Origin: Heligmosomoides polygyrus polygyrus
Taxonomy: Eukaryota > Nematoda > Chromadorea > Rhabditida > Heligmosomidae
Direction of reading: 5' to 3'
NCBI GenBank assembly: GCA_947396885.1
Contig: OX377202.1
Coordinates: 10,974,001-11,038,000, forward strand
Length of the DNA stretch: 64,000 nucleotides
Below are positions 12,724 to 24,700 of the stretch, in pieces; position 1 is the stretch's first letter, and the number at the start of each line of letters is the position of its first letter. The position numbers and the translations under genes are program-made. The notes under the pieces are model-generated. The model was not told the origin of the DNA and ran no database searches. It saw only the letters and a program-made list of their open reading frames with translations.

Positions 12724-15700
12724 CCCCCCCCCCTCCCTCCCTATACTTCCTCCCAACACACTCCTTCAGCACTTCAGTGCAAACAAACACACCCACAAAC
12801 AAACGCACTCACCCACAGACAAACGACCGTTCTCGCTTATATATAGTGGGATGTTTGTGCTACAACTAGGTGGCACCAAACAGTCATTGGAAGTTCCTGC
12901 TACATCTTGAAAATTTTTCAAATTTTTTGGTGCAAGACTTTTTCACCAACCTAATATTTCTTGGCGCAGTGAGCAATAAATAATGCTTTTTAATAGATAC
13001 ATTTACCATTAGTACTACTTCTGTCAGATTTAATTTCTTCTTATTTCACGTTAGAATCGTTTATTCTATGTTGTTTTTGAGTAGGTGTTTAATTCGCCTA
13101 TGATGCTTTCTTTTTGTGAATCCACTTTTTTAATTAATGGCAAAACTATGTGGTATGGTTTTGCTGACGAGTCTATCTTCCCCCATTCAGGACTGGCAGC
13201 CACTGGAGCCTCCGGTAGCAGACGCAATAGAAGCTCATCATTTGCAATGTTTTCGGGGACAAACCATTCCGGAAGGCCTTACAGTGTTTTCTGCGAAGGA
13301 AGCTAGTAATAAGCCACGTAAGTTCAGGGCTTCTCGTTGTTATTTCGGATTTCAATTGATTTCTGCTTTGTAGAATTGACAGAACTACAGCTGGAAGGCA
13401 TGGAGGTTCGATGGAGTTCCGTGATCGACGTGTCTTTGTCGTTCAAGAGGGGTGCGATCTTAAGGTGTGTGAACAACTTCTGGATGTTACTGCCGAATTT
13501 GGTGTCCTGGCCTTACCCAGCTGGATCTGCATCTAATATAGTGTTTTATTTATTCACTTGTTTATATAAACACTCAAGCTTACCGCCATGTATGTTAGAA
13601 TGCCCTCATTGCTGGCATAAGGTCTAGAGTGTTTGAGGTTTTCAGCTAATCATTTTGTTGCAGGTATATTGGGTGGGGAAAGAGTCAAGCACTTCGTCGC
13701 GGCTTCAACAAAGAAGCTGAGTGGGATGATGGACCAGCCGAAATAAGTCATCTAGTGCTTGTTGTACACGGAATAGGACAGAAGGGATACGAGAACCTGA
13801 TTGCCGAAAACGCCCAACAGTTAGTAGATTCTATTATATTCATTCTGTGCTGTGCCCTGATACTATTGCCTTGAGAATACGTTTCCAATTCTTGTAGAGT
13901 ACGTGATGCAGTCGTTGCGGCGATGGAGAAATGCTACCCTGAAGAGAAGCGTCGACCAATGTTCCTGCCAGTGGAATGGAGATCGATTCTGAAATTAGGT
14001 AGTCATTTGCCAAAGGTTTTTTGGCTCTTTCAGTGCAAGTATAAGTCTACAGAAGAGGATTCTAACAGTACAAAACATCGGTGTGGGACTTTGGGCCGCA
14101 TTCATCGTAGGGATAAGGTTACAACACCCCTGGGTGAACCTAACCAGGGCGAGTATAGGGTAGTAATAATTTAGTATTTCCATTGCTTGCTCTGTGAACA
14201 TATGGTTGTATATGGTGTTGTTACGGCGATATAGAGGCCATATTTTTATATATTTTTGTTGGGTGCTCTAGGCAGTTGCTGAAGGATCTGTCGTAGTAGA
14301 GGAGGAGGAGGGGGAAGGTTACCGCTAGAAAGGCGAAACTAATTAGTGTGGCTTCTGTCGGCTAGAAAATTGCAAGGAAAGGTTCTCTCGTACGTTAGTT
14401 CAGTGTATAGTCTCTATAAAGTTGTATACTTAAATTTTCTCATCGATATCAAACAGAGTGAACTGCCCCTTCCTCACTAGGATTGATCCACATCAGCTTA
14501 ATCCTTGCTGTCTACAAAGTGATGATACCTTCGATTTTCAAGATGACGGTGTGACGGATGTGATAACGCTTCCGAAGATGAGCAGCATGCGGACGGTTCT
14601 GAACAGCACTGCAATGGACATCATGTACTATCAGAGTCCTCTGTATCGAAAAGAGGTATCGAATTATTTTCGCACACTGGTTTTATGCATTTTGCCATTG
14701 GGCTAGCAATGTTCGCCAGGTGTTTTTCTGCCCCAGTGCTTTGTACACGCCCAAGGAGAATTCACTACTAGTAGCGCTTCTCTTGGCCACGATTTTCGTT
14801 ATGTTGGAGTCAACTCGGGCCCAATTCCTGACCTGATTTCTACTTGTATCACTGCGAGAACATCACTGTGATTTATAGACTAGACAGATCGATATTTGAC
14901 TGTAGAAGAAGAAGCAGTTTTTTGTTAGGCTGGATCTTTTGAAAAGGGATGTTTTCCCCTTTCCGCCCTTTCCGAGTCGGCTATAACACTCCTAACATCC
15001 TTCTGAGGTGAAAAGGTAGACCTGTTTCGGAGCCGAAACCACTGAAAAGCTCACCAGGTGGCTTTCACACCTCTGCTGAGGTGTCAAATATGTGTACAAA
15101 ATGCTTTTTCGCCGTGTGAGCGGGATATTCTGTTACGCATCCCAAAAGAATTCTCTAGTGCAGCATCTTCTCATTGTTTAATGCTTACCCGCTTCTTTTA
15201 ATAGACAGTTTTCCTGCTCTTCTGTCGTTTCAGCCTAAACAGTTGCATTCGCCTATATGTTCTGGTTTACTGCGAATTCCAGATCGTGGCGGGTGTAGTT
15301 CGGCAGCTGAATCGCATCTATACCCTCTTCACCGAGAACAACCCAACGTTCTCCGGTCCTGTGTCGATATTCGCGCATTCGCTGGGATGTGTGATAATCT
15401 ATGACATACTTCAACGGTGGTCTCCTTTTCTCCTTTATGACAAGTATGTGACGCATGCAATGGTGAGTACTTCGATATTGTATGGCTTCTTTCTGTTAAG
15501 CTGCCCCAGAATTTTACTCTCTCCAGGATACCCACCTCGCAGAGTGCAAGGATCCATCGAATATTGAAGCCTTGAAAGCGTTCCAAAAGGCGAGAGATCT
15601 GTGAGTGGAAGCGATCTTTGCTTTATTAGATGAAAAGAGAATCGCTTCCTATTGCCGATTTAGCTTGTACGAGAAAATAGACGGTGGGATTAATAAGATG

Positions 15701-18700
15701 CTTCAACACAACGACGAGGAGCTCATGTTCAAGGTGTGTTTCACCTTTCGTAGCTGATTTCAGAGTTAATGTATTAATTTTCTCACAAGGGGCGTGGTAG
15801 CGCAGCCACGTTAGGGCCTCTACAGAGTCTCGCGGCAGCACCCCGAGAACTCGTCCATATCGCTCCCGCCGCAGTGGGACCCACGCTGCCACTGTGGTGG
15901 AAGCCGCGGCGCGGACGAGTTGTCGCGGAGCCGCCGCACGCAAGGGTCCCCGAGGGCTGCCGCACTTCACGGCGGCTCTCACCCGCAGCGCCAGGAGCTG
16001 CGGGTGAGACCCGCCGGAGGGCGTGATAGATGGGTGTCCGTTATGGTTCATTTATTCTAAACATTTTTTTAAACGAATCTACATGCTAGGGATATAGTAC
16101 GTTGGCGCATAATTTCTGTCTATAAAAGAGCTTGACAACCAACAATATAATCACCGGTAGTGTCGACAAATGGAGGTGTATGGAATCCTGCACTCGAAAC
16201 GTAACGAAAAAAAAACTTTAGCACGATATTAGGTAACCTTAATTGCACTGAAGTCTCCGTGGCCTTCCAATCACAAGTTAGTCGTATGAGGTTTAAGGAA
16301 TACTTTGCACAGAAATGCAACAACAAAGCAGACCGTTCTTTTTAGTATGAGCTATAACTGCATCAAATAGATCTCCCGGACTCAACAAGGCATCGGAGGG
16401 AATACTGTCATCACAGGGGCTACCACATTATTTCCGAGCTGCTTGTCAAGCGAGGAAATTTTAGTGGAGGTAGATCGACAAAAGTGAGAGCAAGCGCAAA
16501 ATGGTACAGAAATGTTGGGTTATAAGAAGTGTTCTATTAGATTCCGGGGCTTAGATTCAAGGACTCCTAACTTAACTTAGAAAACGCTTCTTTACAAAAG
16601 AAAAAGCGTTTTGCTTACTACATCTTTGACATTCCCAGATGTCGCAACTGCCGGCAAAAGTACGCAGTATTGCGTACAGTAACAGCGCCGCAGCGCCGCA
16701 CCACCCGCCGTTGTCATGGCGGGTCCGCGGCACCCGCAAGACTCTGCTGCCGGCCTTAGGTGCGTTCCGTCGCGTTCACCCCGTTTCAATGTTCTTCTTC
16801 CGGGTTTGTCGTCCAGGCTAACCAACCTTACCTTCTGGGTCGGTGAATTGGTAACAGCTTTCTGTGAAGCATAAAACATTGGCTTATCCCTCAGCTGGCC
16901 ACCTCATGTCCATTGTATACGTGAAATACACATTCAAATTGCTCCGCGATATCCTGTTGAAGTAGAGCACGTGGCGCATCCCGCAAACGAATTGACTAAC
17001 GTTTTATCTTTTAGTCTTCTCACAATCATTGGTTCTCCCAGTAGCATGTGATCCTTGAATTGAAGCTCAGATTAGTCTTCTAAAATTGATATTTTGGACT
17101 ATAATACTGATCAACTCAGAGCGAGTATTTGGCCAAGATCAATCTGTTTTCCCTGAGACGCTCGTAATAAATTTGATCCACATTCTTTGTGTTCGCGTCC
17201 CTTCGTCATTGATTGTCGTGGAAGCGTTTTGAATGCGTATTTGGCCGTATAATGACGGGCGAGCCGGTGAACAAGTCAGCGACTTTACCCTTCCCATACA
17301 AGTCTGGTACCCCTTCACTGACCCCGTAGGGATGGAAGGCTTGGTTGACCTGGGGTAGGAGACTTACTGATTGAATCAATTATATACGGTAGGACACCTG
17401 GGACCAGATTTATTAACGACTTACAGCAATCTAACGATGAATATTCTGCCGCAATCCCTGATAGCGCGGCTTATTAAGCGATATCTATCTATCTGTCTAT
17501 CTATCTATCTATCTATCTACCACTATATAATTGATTAGCGGTCGATGACGTTTGAGTGATCTAACTTAAGTGGGATACGCCGCATCATCCACAGCGGGGC
17601 GGTCGAGTGATCTAACCTGAATGAGATACGCCGCATCATCCACAGCGGGGCGGTCGAGTGATCTAACCTGAGTGAGATACGCCTCATCAGCGCGGGCAAA
17701 ATTTGCTCTGGAGGAGGCATTGTGAGGGGGTCGATAGGGGAACAATAAAGTAGGCCAGGAAATGGCACCAAGAAGGGTTTAGGCAATAACGAGGGACCAG
17801 TAGGGAGTTACCAATAAGGGGTGGGGCAGTAAGGAGGATCAGCAAGAGGACCCATTACCAGTAAGGGAGACCGGATTTAGAAAATGTGACACCGATGTCG
17901 CGCAATGGGCATTCGCTCGCCGTCGTCGTGTCGTGAGCATGAGAGGGCTACTTAATTGGGGTAGAGGGATCTACCTGGAAGAAGGGACCTGGAGTCGGGA
18001 CCAGGACGAGGAACCAACAAGAAGGGAGCTGTAAGGGAATTCATACGGGGCACAAGGAATCAGTCATATGCATAGCCTCTTCATGCTCGACACAGGATCC
18101 AGAAGCTCAGCAGCCCCCTACGACGCGCAACAAGCGTCCCGATTCTGAATACGTGTTACCGACGTCTGCCATGAATGTGGGAGGCCCACTAAGGGGGTGG
18201 TGGATAAGGGCAGTAAGGGGACCTCCAGAGTGGGCCAGGAGAGCGACCAAGAAGTAAGGAATAACCTGGAGGAGGGCCAGGACGGGGAAACCAGCAAGTA
18301 GAGACCAGTAGGGGGTCAATAGTGAAAACAAGGAAGTGGGCCAGGAGTTGCGACCAGGAAGGTGGAGAGACTAAAGAGGGGGAGGAAAGAACAGTAATGG
18401 TGGATTAGATTCATTAAGAGGCAACAAGTGAGTGGGAACCTGGCTTCGGAAGACATGTCAACGATATCCGGAAACGCCTGATGCTGAGCATGAGAACGCT
18501 TGCGGAAGAGCAACCTGAGGGACAGAAGTATTGTGCAGCCCAGTCCAATGACGTTACTGGATGGTCCGGGGAGAATATCTATGAGGAAGGCACCCAAGTT
18601 ATGAACGGCTTGATGCCGATAAAGCGCGCAGCAGGTCCCAGATGTTAGCGGATTTTAAGTTTTACAAAACTACTTTCCATAGGTCAGTAATGCTGCAAAG

Positions 18701-21700
18701 TCACGCGAAGCGCGCAAGTCCGAGACACGCCGTTAAGGGCGTGTCGGAGCACTTGTGGTGAAACAATCTAATAAGAAACATTTTTCCATATCGCTTGTTG
18801 ATAATTGATAAGCAGCGCTATCAGGGATTTCGACAGTATTTTCACCATATAGATTCCTGTAAGTCGTTGATATGAATCTTGCCCCTGGAAGGTTTTCTTG
18901 AATTAATGACCCTTAGACAGCTCTAGATTACAGAATGGGCGTTATGTATTCTCACGTTTTCTATGTTATTTATTTTGATTTCGTTAATATAACTGTTTTC
19001 TACGGAATGAGTGAGTTGAGTTAATGATAATCCTGAACACATTGAGTTCGTATGAGATGGTTTAAGAGCGACCACCACCAACTAGGATTGCAGCTTATGT
19101 TCTTGTAATCTCTCTTCGGATATGTTAATGCTGTTATGCCATTTCCAGTGAACATTTCGGTATGGTGCTGAGGGTTGTATGGCACCGCACGATGATTCGC
19201 GCCACAAAATGGAGGATAAGGGACGGTGTTACTCAATCTCTTTTGGGATGCGCCACGTATTCTACTTCTATAGGATGTCGTAGAGGCGGTTTGAATACGT
19301 ATGAGGCCATACAATGGCTTGCAGTGGCCAGTCGATGAATAAATCAGCGCTTTGTCCTTCCCAGACACGTCTGCTACCAATTCACCGACCCCGGAGGGAT
19401 GGAAGGCTTGGTTGGCCTGGGCGGAAATCCGAACCAGGAACCTGGTATCGGGTGCAGGCGACAGCTGGCGCCTCCTCCGACTGCGCTATACGTGCCCTCA
19501 ACGTTGATGAAGAGATGTGAAATAATGGTAATGCAGTCTGCTTGGATGCGCCACACGTTGCACCTCCATGTGATGTGGTGAAATTCTGAATACTTGATAG
19601 AACTATAGAATGATTTGCGAGATGACTTGATGGGTAATTCGGTGTTTCATCATCCTTTGGTAGATTCGGCAGCAATTTACTAACCATAAGACTGGGTGCT
19701 AAAAGCAGTCTGAGAATCGGTGAAATTGATTAGAAGAACGGAGTGCTTCTCCTCGAAGCTGCCTTACCTTTTCAGTTTTCTACCGCTTTTTCTTCTAGGT
19801 GAAATATCTGTTTACGATTGGAAGTCCTCTGGCGGTATTTTTGGTGATGCGAGGAGCCACACATGCTGATCTGTTGCCGTCCAAAATGAATGTACGGAAA
19901 TTTCTGTTGTTTAAACATAAGTTGAACAACAGCCATATTTTCAAACATCATCGCTATTTGTTTAAGGTAGAGCGTATTTTCAACATTTTCCATCCATACG
20001 ATCCTGTCGCTTACCGATTGGAGCCGATGTTCACAGCTGAGTACCGACATATCCGGCCCGTGAAGCTGTTCTCGTGCAGCGACATGCGTGGTAAGTTAGC
20101 GGTTCTGTGCCGTCCTTCTCAGTAAACTCCAACTTCCTCCTACCATACGACGCAACGCTCACACATTGGACTATATTCTATCTTTTCGGCTAACAAGAAA
20201 GCAGTTGCTAGGTGCTAAGGATGATCCTGCGAAGTTACCTTCAGACGTCCTACATCTTCGAGCAATCGTCGTCACAGTGGTGCACCTCCCAACACGCATT
20301 GCGCCAAATCGCGTAGAAATCTTTTCACTGACCACTCATTCTTATGCTATTAGCCGTTAACGGATACAACAGCATAGTCGTTTCAGCTCGCAACTCAACT
20401 TACGATGATTTACCTCTGGATGTGTACAAAAGCTACTTGAAGAAGCTCAAAAATCAAACAAAGGCGAAGAAGAACAAATCCGTGAGTGCATAAATTCTTT
20501 GTTAATATCATTGTATTTCCTTTAAAATTTTAAAGTATATACCGTCATTTTAAGCTAATAAACTCTTTGAAGGAAAAGAGCCTTGCGAAAAGTCAAAGCG
20601 TAGTATATTAGAAGCTTAGAAGGATTAGAAGATGTTTCAGAGTGACATTGAGAAAAGTGTTGAACCAGAAACAGTCGTGAAAACTCCGTCTATGTCTCAA
20701 ACCAGGACAGCGTTGGTGGGATGTTGCTTTTCTGGATTTTTAGTGGAGTTTGGGATTCATCGAAAGTGTTGCTCCATTGACAACATCTGAGCCGACGGTT
20801 CTGGTGTAATAGTATTGGTGCATTTTTGAACACTATGAGAGTTTTTGATAATTTTATCGCAAAAAAAGATCCGTGTGCCCTTGTTTGAGTTTGAATACAA
20901 CCCAGCTTTCGTCTTTGGTGTTCTGCTGTAACTGATGTTCGACGTTGTTAGCGCAGAAATTGTCTTCATTTGAGACGCTTTAAACAGTTTACGAGTTTAG
21001 CATGTGGAATTTCTACGGTTAAAAATGGCGCTGTATAGGTAGATACGGGGCTGTCCGAAAGTTGTAGACAAGTGTGCGATGTCTCATTAGTAGCATCATT
21101 AACAACCATCATTCAACGAAGTATTCCTCATTATGTTCTACTTGACATTGTCGTCTTTCTGATAGGAACCGAATTGCACGAGCGAATAATTTCGGAATTG
21201 GAGCGCATGAAGTTGTTAGCTCAATTTTTGATTTCCTGCAGATTTGAGAACTTTGTTCCGGCCCCTGAAGTGACCGAAAAACGATGGTGGTCACCGGGTA
21301 GAGCGAGATTTATATTAGGTCGTTAACAAAGTTCTGTCGTTTTTTGACCTTCAATTTCAAATGTGAATATCTCAGCTTAAACATAACTTTATTAGTCGAA
21401 ACAAAAACCATTACAATCTACACATCTTTGCCAACGAGATACTAGTTTATTTATTTTAGTAGCGTAGAACTCCGGAGATCTAGAGGCGATGAATTCTTCG
21501 AGAGCGGATTCTGCATCATGACGGTTCCTGAAATATTTTCCGCGAAGGAGGCCGTCGGGATGTTTGAAAAATGGTAGTCTGTGGACGATAGGTCGGGCGA
21601 ATACGGTGGATGGTCGAGTGTTTCGTATCCCAAAGAATGGAGCTTCTGCCTGGTGATCATCGATACGTTCAGCCTGGCTTTGTCGCGCAAAAGTATCGAT

Positions 21701-24700
21701 TCCCTTCTGTAGATCAGCGCTGGGTAGAGTTGCTGGAGCTTCTTGAGCACCTCGTCCAGCTTCTGTCAGTACTTTTCCGCCGTGATTCTTTCCCCAGGTT
21801 TGAGAACGCTATAGTGGATAAAACCGGTGGCACACCACCAAACAGTCACCATCACCTTTTCCTGGTGCATATTCGGCTTCGGACAGTGTTTAGGTGCTCC
21901 GTCAATATCCATCCATTGAGCACATCGTCGTAGATTGTCGTGGACAATTCATTTTTTGTCACAAGTCACAATTCGCATCAGAAACGGGTAGTTTTTGTTG
22001 TGTAGAAGGAGCGCTGACGATACTTGTAAACGGCGAGCTCGAAGGACCAATCTGCTGTCGAAGAATTCATGGCTTCTATATCTCCGGAGTTCTACGCTAC
22101 TGGAATAAATAAACCAGTGTCTCGTTGGCAAGGATGTGTAGATTGTAATGGTTCTTATTTCGCCTAATAAAGTTATGTTCGAGCAGAGATACTTATAATT
22201 CAAGTTAGAGGTCAAAAAACGACAGAACTTAGGTAACGACCGAATACTTCAATGTGGATCATTATGAAGGCTGCCAATATCGATTAAGCGGCGCAGGCAA
22301 TCGATAATAGTGGTTTCACAACGCTAATTCGATTTGCGTCCGAAGGTTAAATCGCGCCTAAATGTCGGTCGAGTACGGTTCCTGCAATATCCTGCAAATT
22401 GGAGCACTTCAGGGTGATGCCCGAAGCGGAGGTGACGACGACTTGGACGAAGAGGACGAATGCGACTCTGACTTTGATGCGAAAAGTGGTTGTGAGTTGT
22501 GAATTATGTTTGTTTTCTGTTTTTAACGCCTACAGATGAGAAAATTCAGTTCTCAGTGTATTACTGTGCTCGAAAGCTGTAGCAAGAGAGAGAGCTATCT
22601 TTGGTCACACATTAGCTATAGTCCCGTAGCTACGCATTATGCGACGCGTCAGTTTTCAGTTGCGTTTCGTATCTTCGAACCCGCGAAAATTCTGTAGTCC
22701 CTCACTGTAGTTAACTACGGCTGCAAAACTTCTTGGGTGACTCTCAGTGGCCAAGGCGATGGTACACAGTCTTTGCCTTTGAGAGTATTCACGCCAACGT
22801 TTAACGTCAGCACGAGGTGTGGATGTTGCATTCGATCAAACGGCGAAGGTGATGTAATGATGTAGAGTATTCCCGCGCGGTCAGCAGGAGGTGCGGGTTC
22901 GAGTTCCGCGTGGCGTTAGAGTTTTTGTCGCAACAAAGCATTGTTTGACAGCCTACAACCTCGACACCAGCCACTTGAGGCTTAAAGAAATCGAGTTGAA
23001 AGTATGTTCCAATTCTGCAAAGTCTTTGAAGCTATAGAGGCTCTGTTAATTCATTGTTGGAGTCGCGCAGTTACTCAAGCGTATGCCTTCGAAACATCGA
23101 AGATGCCCTAATCCTGTTCTTGCTAAGCTGTATTTCTGCTATTTTCTGCATATTCGATGTTTGGAAACTATTGCCTTGTGAGACTGGGCGATTCCACAGT
23201 AAATTTTCGGCCTCCCTAGCTCGGTAGGTTCAAGAACATTTGCAAAAATGGAGCATATTTGTCTACTGCTTGAAGGGCGATTTGTACAGGGGCCAGATTC
23301 ATCAGCCAGTTACCGCGCTCTAACGATGAAAATACCGCCGAACGTCCTGATATGACATTCATCAGCATCAGGTTTGGCGGTATTTTCACCGTTAGAGGGC
23401 GGTAAGCGGTTGATGAATCTGGCCCCAGCTGTGTTCATTTTTGCCGTTCACACGTACACGTCAGACGTTTTCCCGGTAGGATACGGTGCGATGCCGGCAC
23501 GAGCCTGACAAGTAGCCGTCCTTTCGTCCCGTCCGACTGCTTTGTCAGATCGACTGGCCTGTTCATCAAGCAGCCGGTTGTCTATGAACATCCAAGTCAG
23601 CATGAAATATTTGCGAAGGTTCTTATGACGACCCTGAAGGCGAATTCGTGGGATGACACACCCACACCACTCTATAGATCACTGTAGACTCTGGCTCATG
23701 ATTGGTCGAGAATGACGGGTTAAGCGTCAGCAGTTCATGTGAGTAGGAGCAGCACTGTGCACGCGAGGGGCTCGGCAGCGCAACAGGAGGTACACCCGCC
23801 CCTGCTGCCTACGTGGCGTCAAGAGGTACACCGCTGTTCTGCGGACTGTGAACTTTTGTTTTGCGCGTCAGAAGTTTCGTAAGGCAGCCGTTAGACCCTT
23901 GGTGAAGCCTAGGGGGTTGGGGGTGGGTGAGCAAGGGAGATGAGAGAAAGATCGCACGCCCCCCCCCCCCCCCCCCAGCAGGACCGTCGACAAGTGTGAG
24001 AAGGATCGTGTCAAAGGCCATTGCTGATTCCTCATTTTAGCCGTATGCGTGATGATAGTGCTTTTTGCTGCTTAGATTTGCTGTAGAAGTATGTTTAACG
24101 CTAGAATTTTCAAACGAATGAACAGGAACACAGTGGAAGGATTGTTTCAGCGAATGCCTCTGTTCCAATCGGCAAGTTTCATTGTGATGTAGCTACGAAT
24201 TCTGATTGGGGTTTCCTCGGAGCTTCTTAGTTTTGCATGTGTCCTTTGTTCGTTTCCTCGAATTCGTTTGCCCTTCTTTCCTAGTCGTGAACAGCTGCTT
24301 TACGGTTAGAGTGGTCTGCTGAATGGAGTAGATGTTGTAGTCGTTCTCCTCTTGAAGATGCTCTCACCACTGTGTTTCAGGCTCTTCGCCGAGATCTATG
24401 ACTCCGCCTCCCACCGGAGACGGAACGACGGCGTCCGTGGAAAAACCGGCCAAGAAAGGCTGGTTTTCATCATTCACAACTGCGCCGAAAAAGACGTCAG
24501 CAGCAGCAGTGCCAGCAACGGCGTCCAATGAGCCAACGGTTGAGATGGGAAAGGAAGCTGAAGTGAGTTTGGGTAGAGGATAGCGTGACATTGTTGACGA
24601 CAGGAAAATTGGCCCACCAAGTCTTTCTTGCAGTCCGAACTACCCCTCGCTGATCGTCTGCTGGGCAGCGGCGTTCGACCGCCGCAACGAATAGATTTCC

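Larger units (their letters stand above)
10704..12954 (-). mobile_element. Mariner-like element with degenerate transposase and internal minisatellites
   Basis: Terminal inverted repeats TTAGGTTGGTGAAAAAGTCT (left) and its complement at 12935-12954 match classic mariner ends. On the - strand 10830-11430 a frameshifted transposase can be read: a CTTCTTCACGACAATGC stretch for LLHDNA and, downstream, the aspartate-tyrosine-histidine block of the D,D34D triad. Between transposase and the right end lie two minisatellites and a CT microsatellite, making the element about 2.25 kb against a usual 1.3 kb. Confidence 0.8.
8518..13190 (+). other. 4.7 kb iPLA1 intron, contents summarised
   Basis: Starts GTGAGT at 8518 and ends CATTCAG at 13190. 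It contains a T-rich stretch (8870-9000), a palindromic element (9335-9812), a partial hairpin MITE (9808-9875), a TAA-type MITE (9921-10135) and a mariner with internal minisatellites (10704-12954). I found no further exon of the host gene. Confidence 0.8.

Noticed and set aside
12468..12869. Long serine/leucine and arginine/glutamate frames
   Set aside because: They run through a CT microsatellite and minisatellite and are open only because the repeats lack stops.
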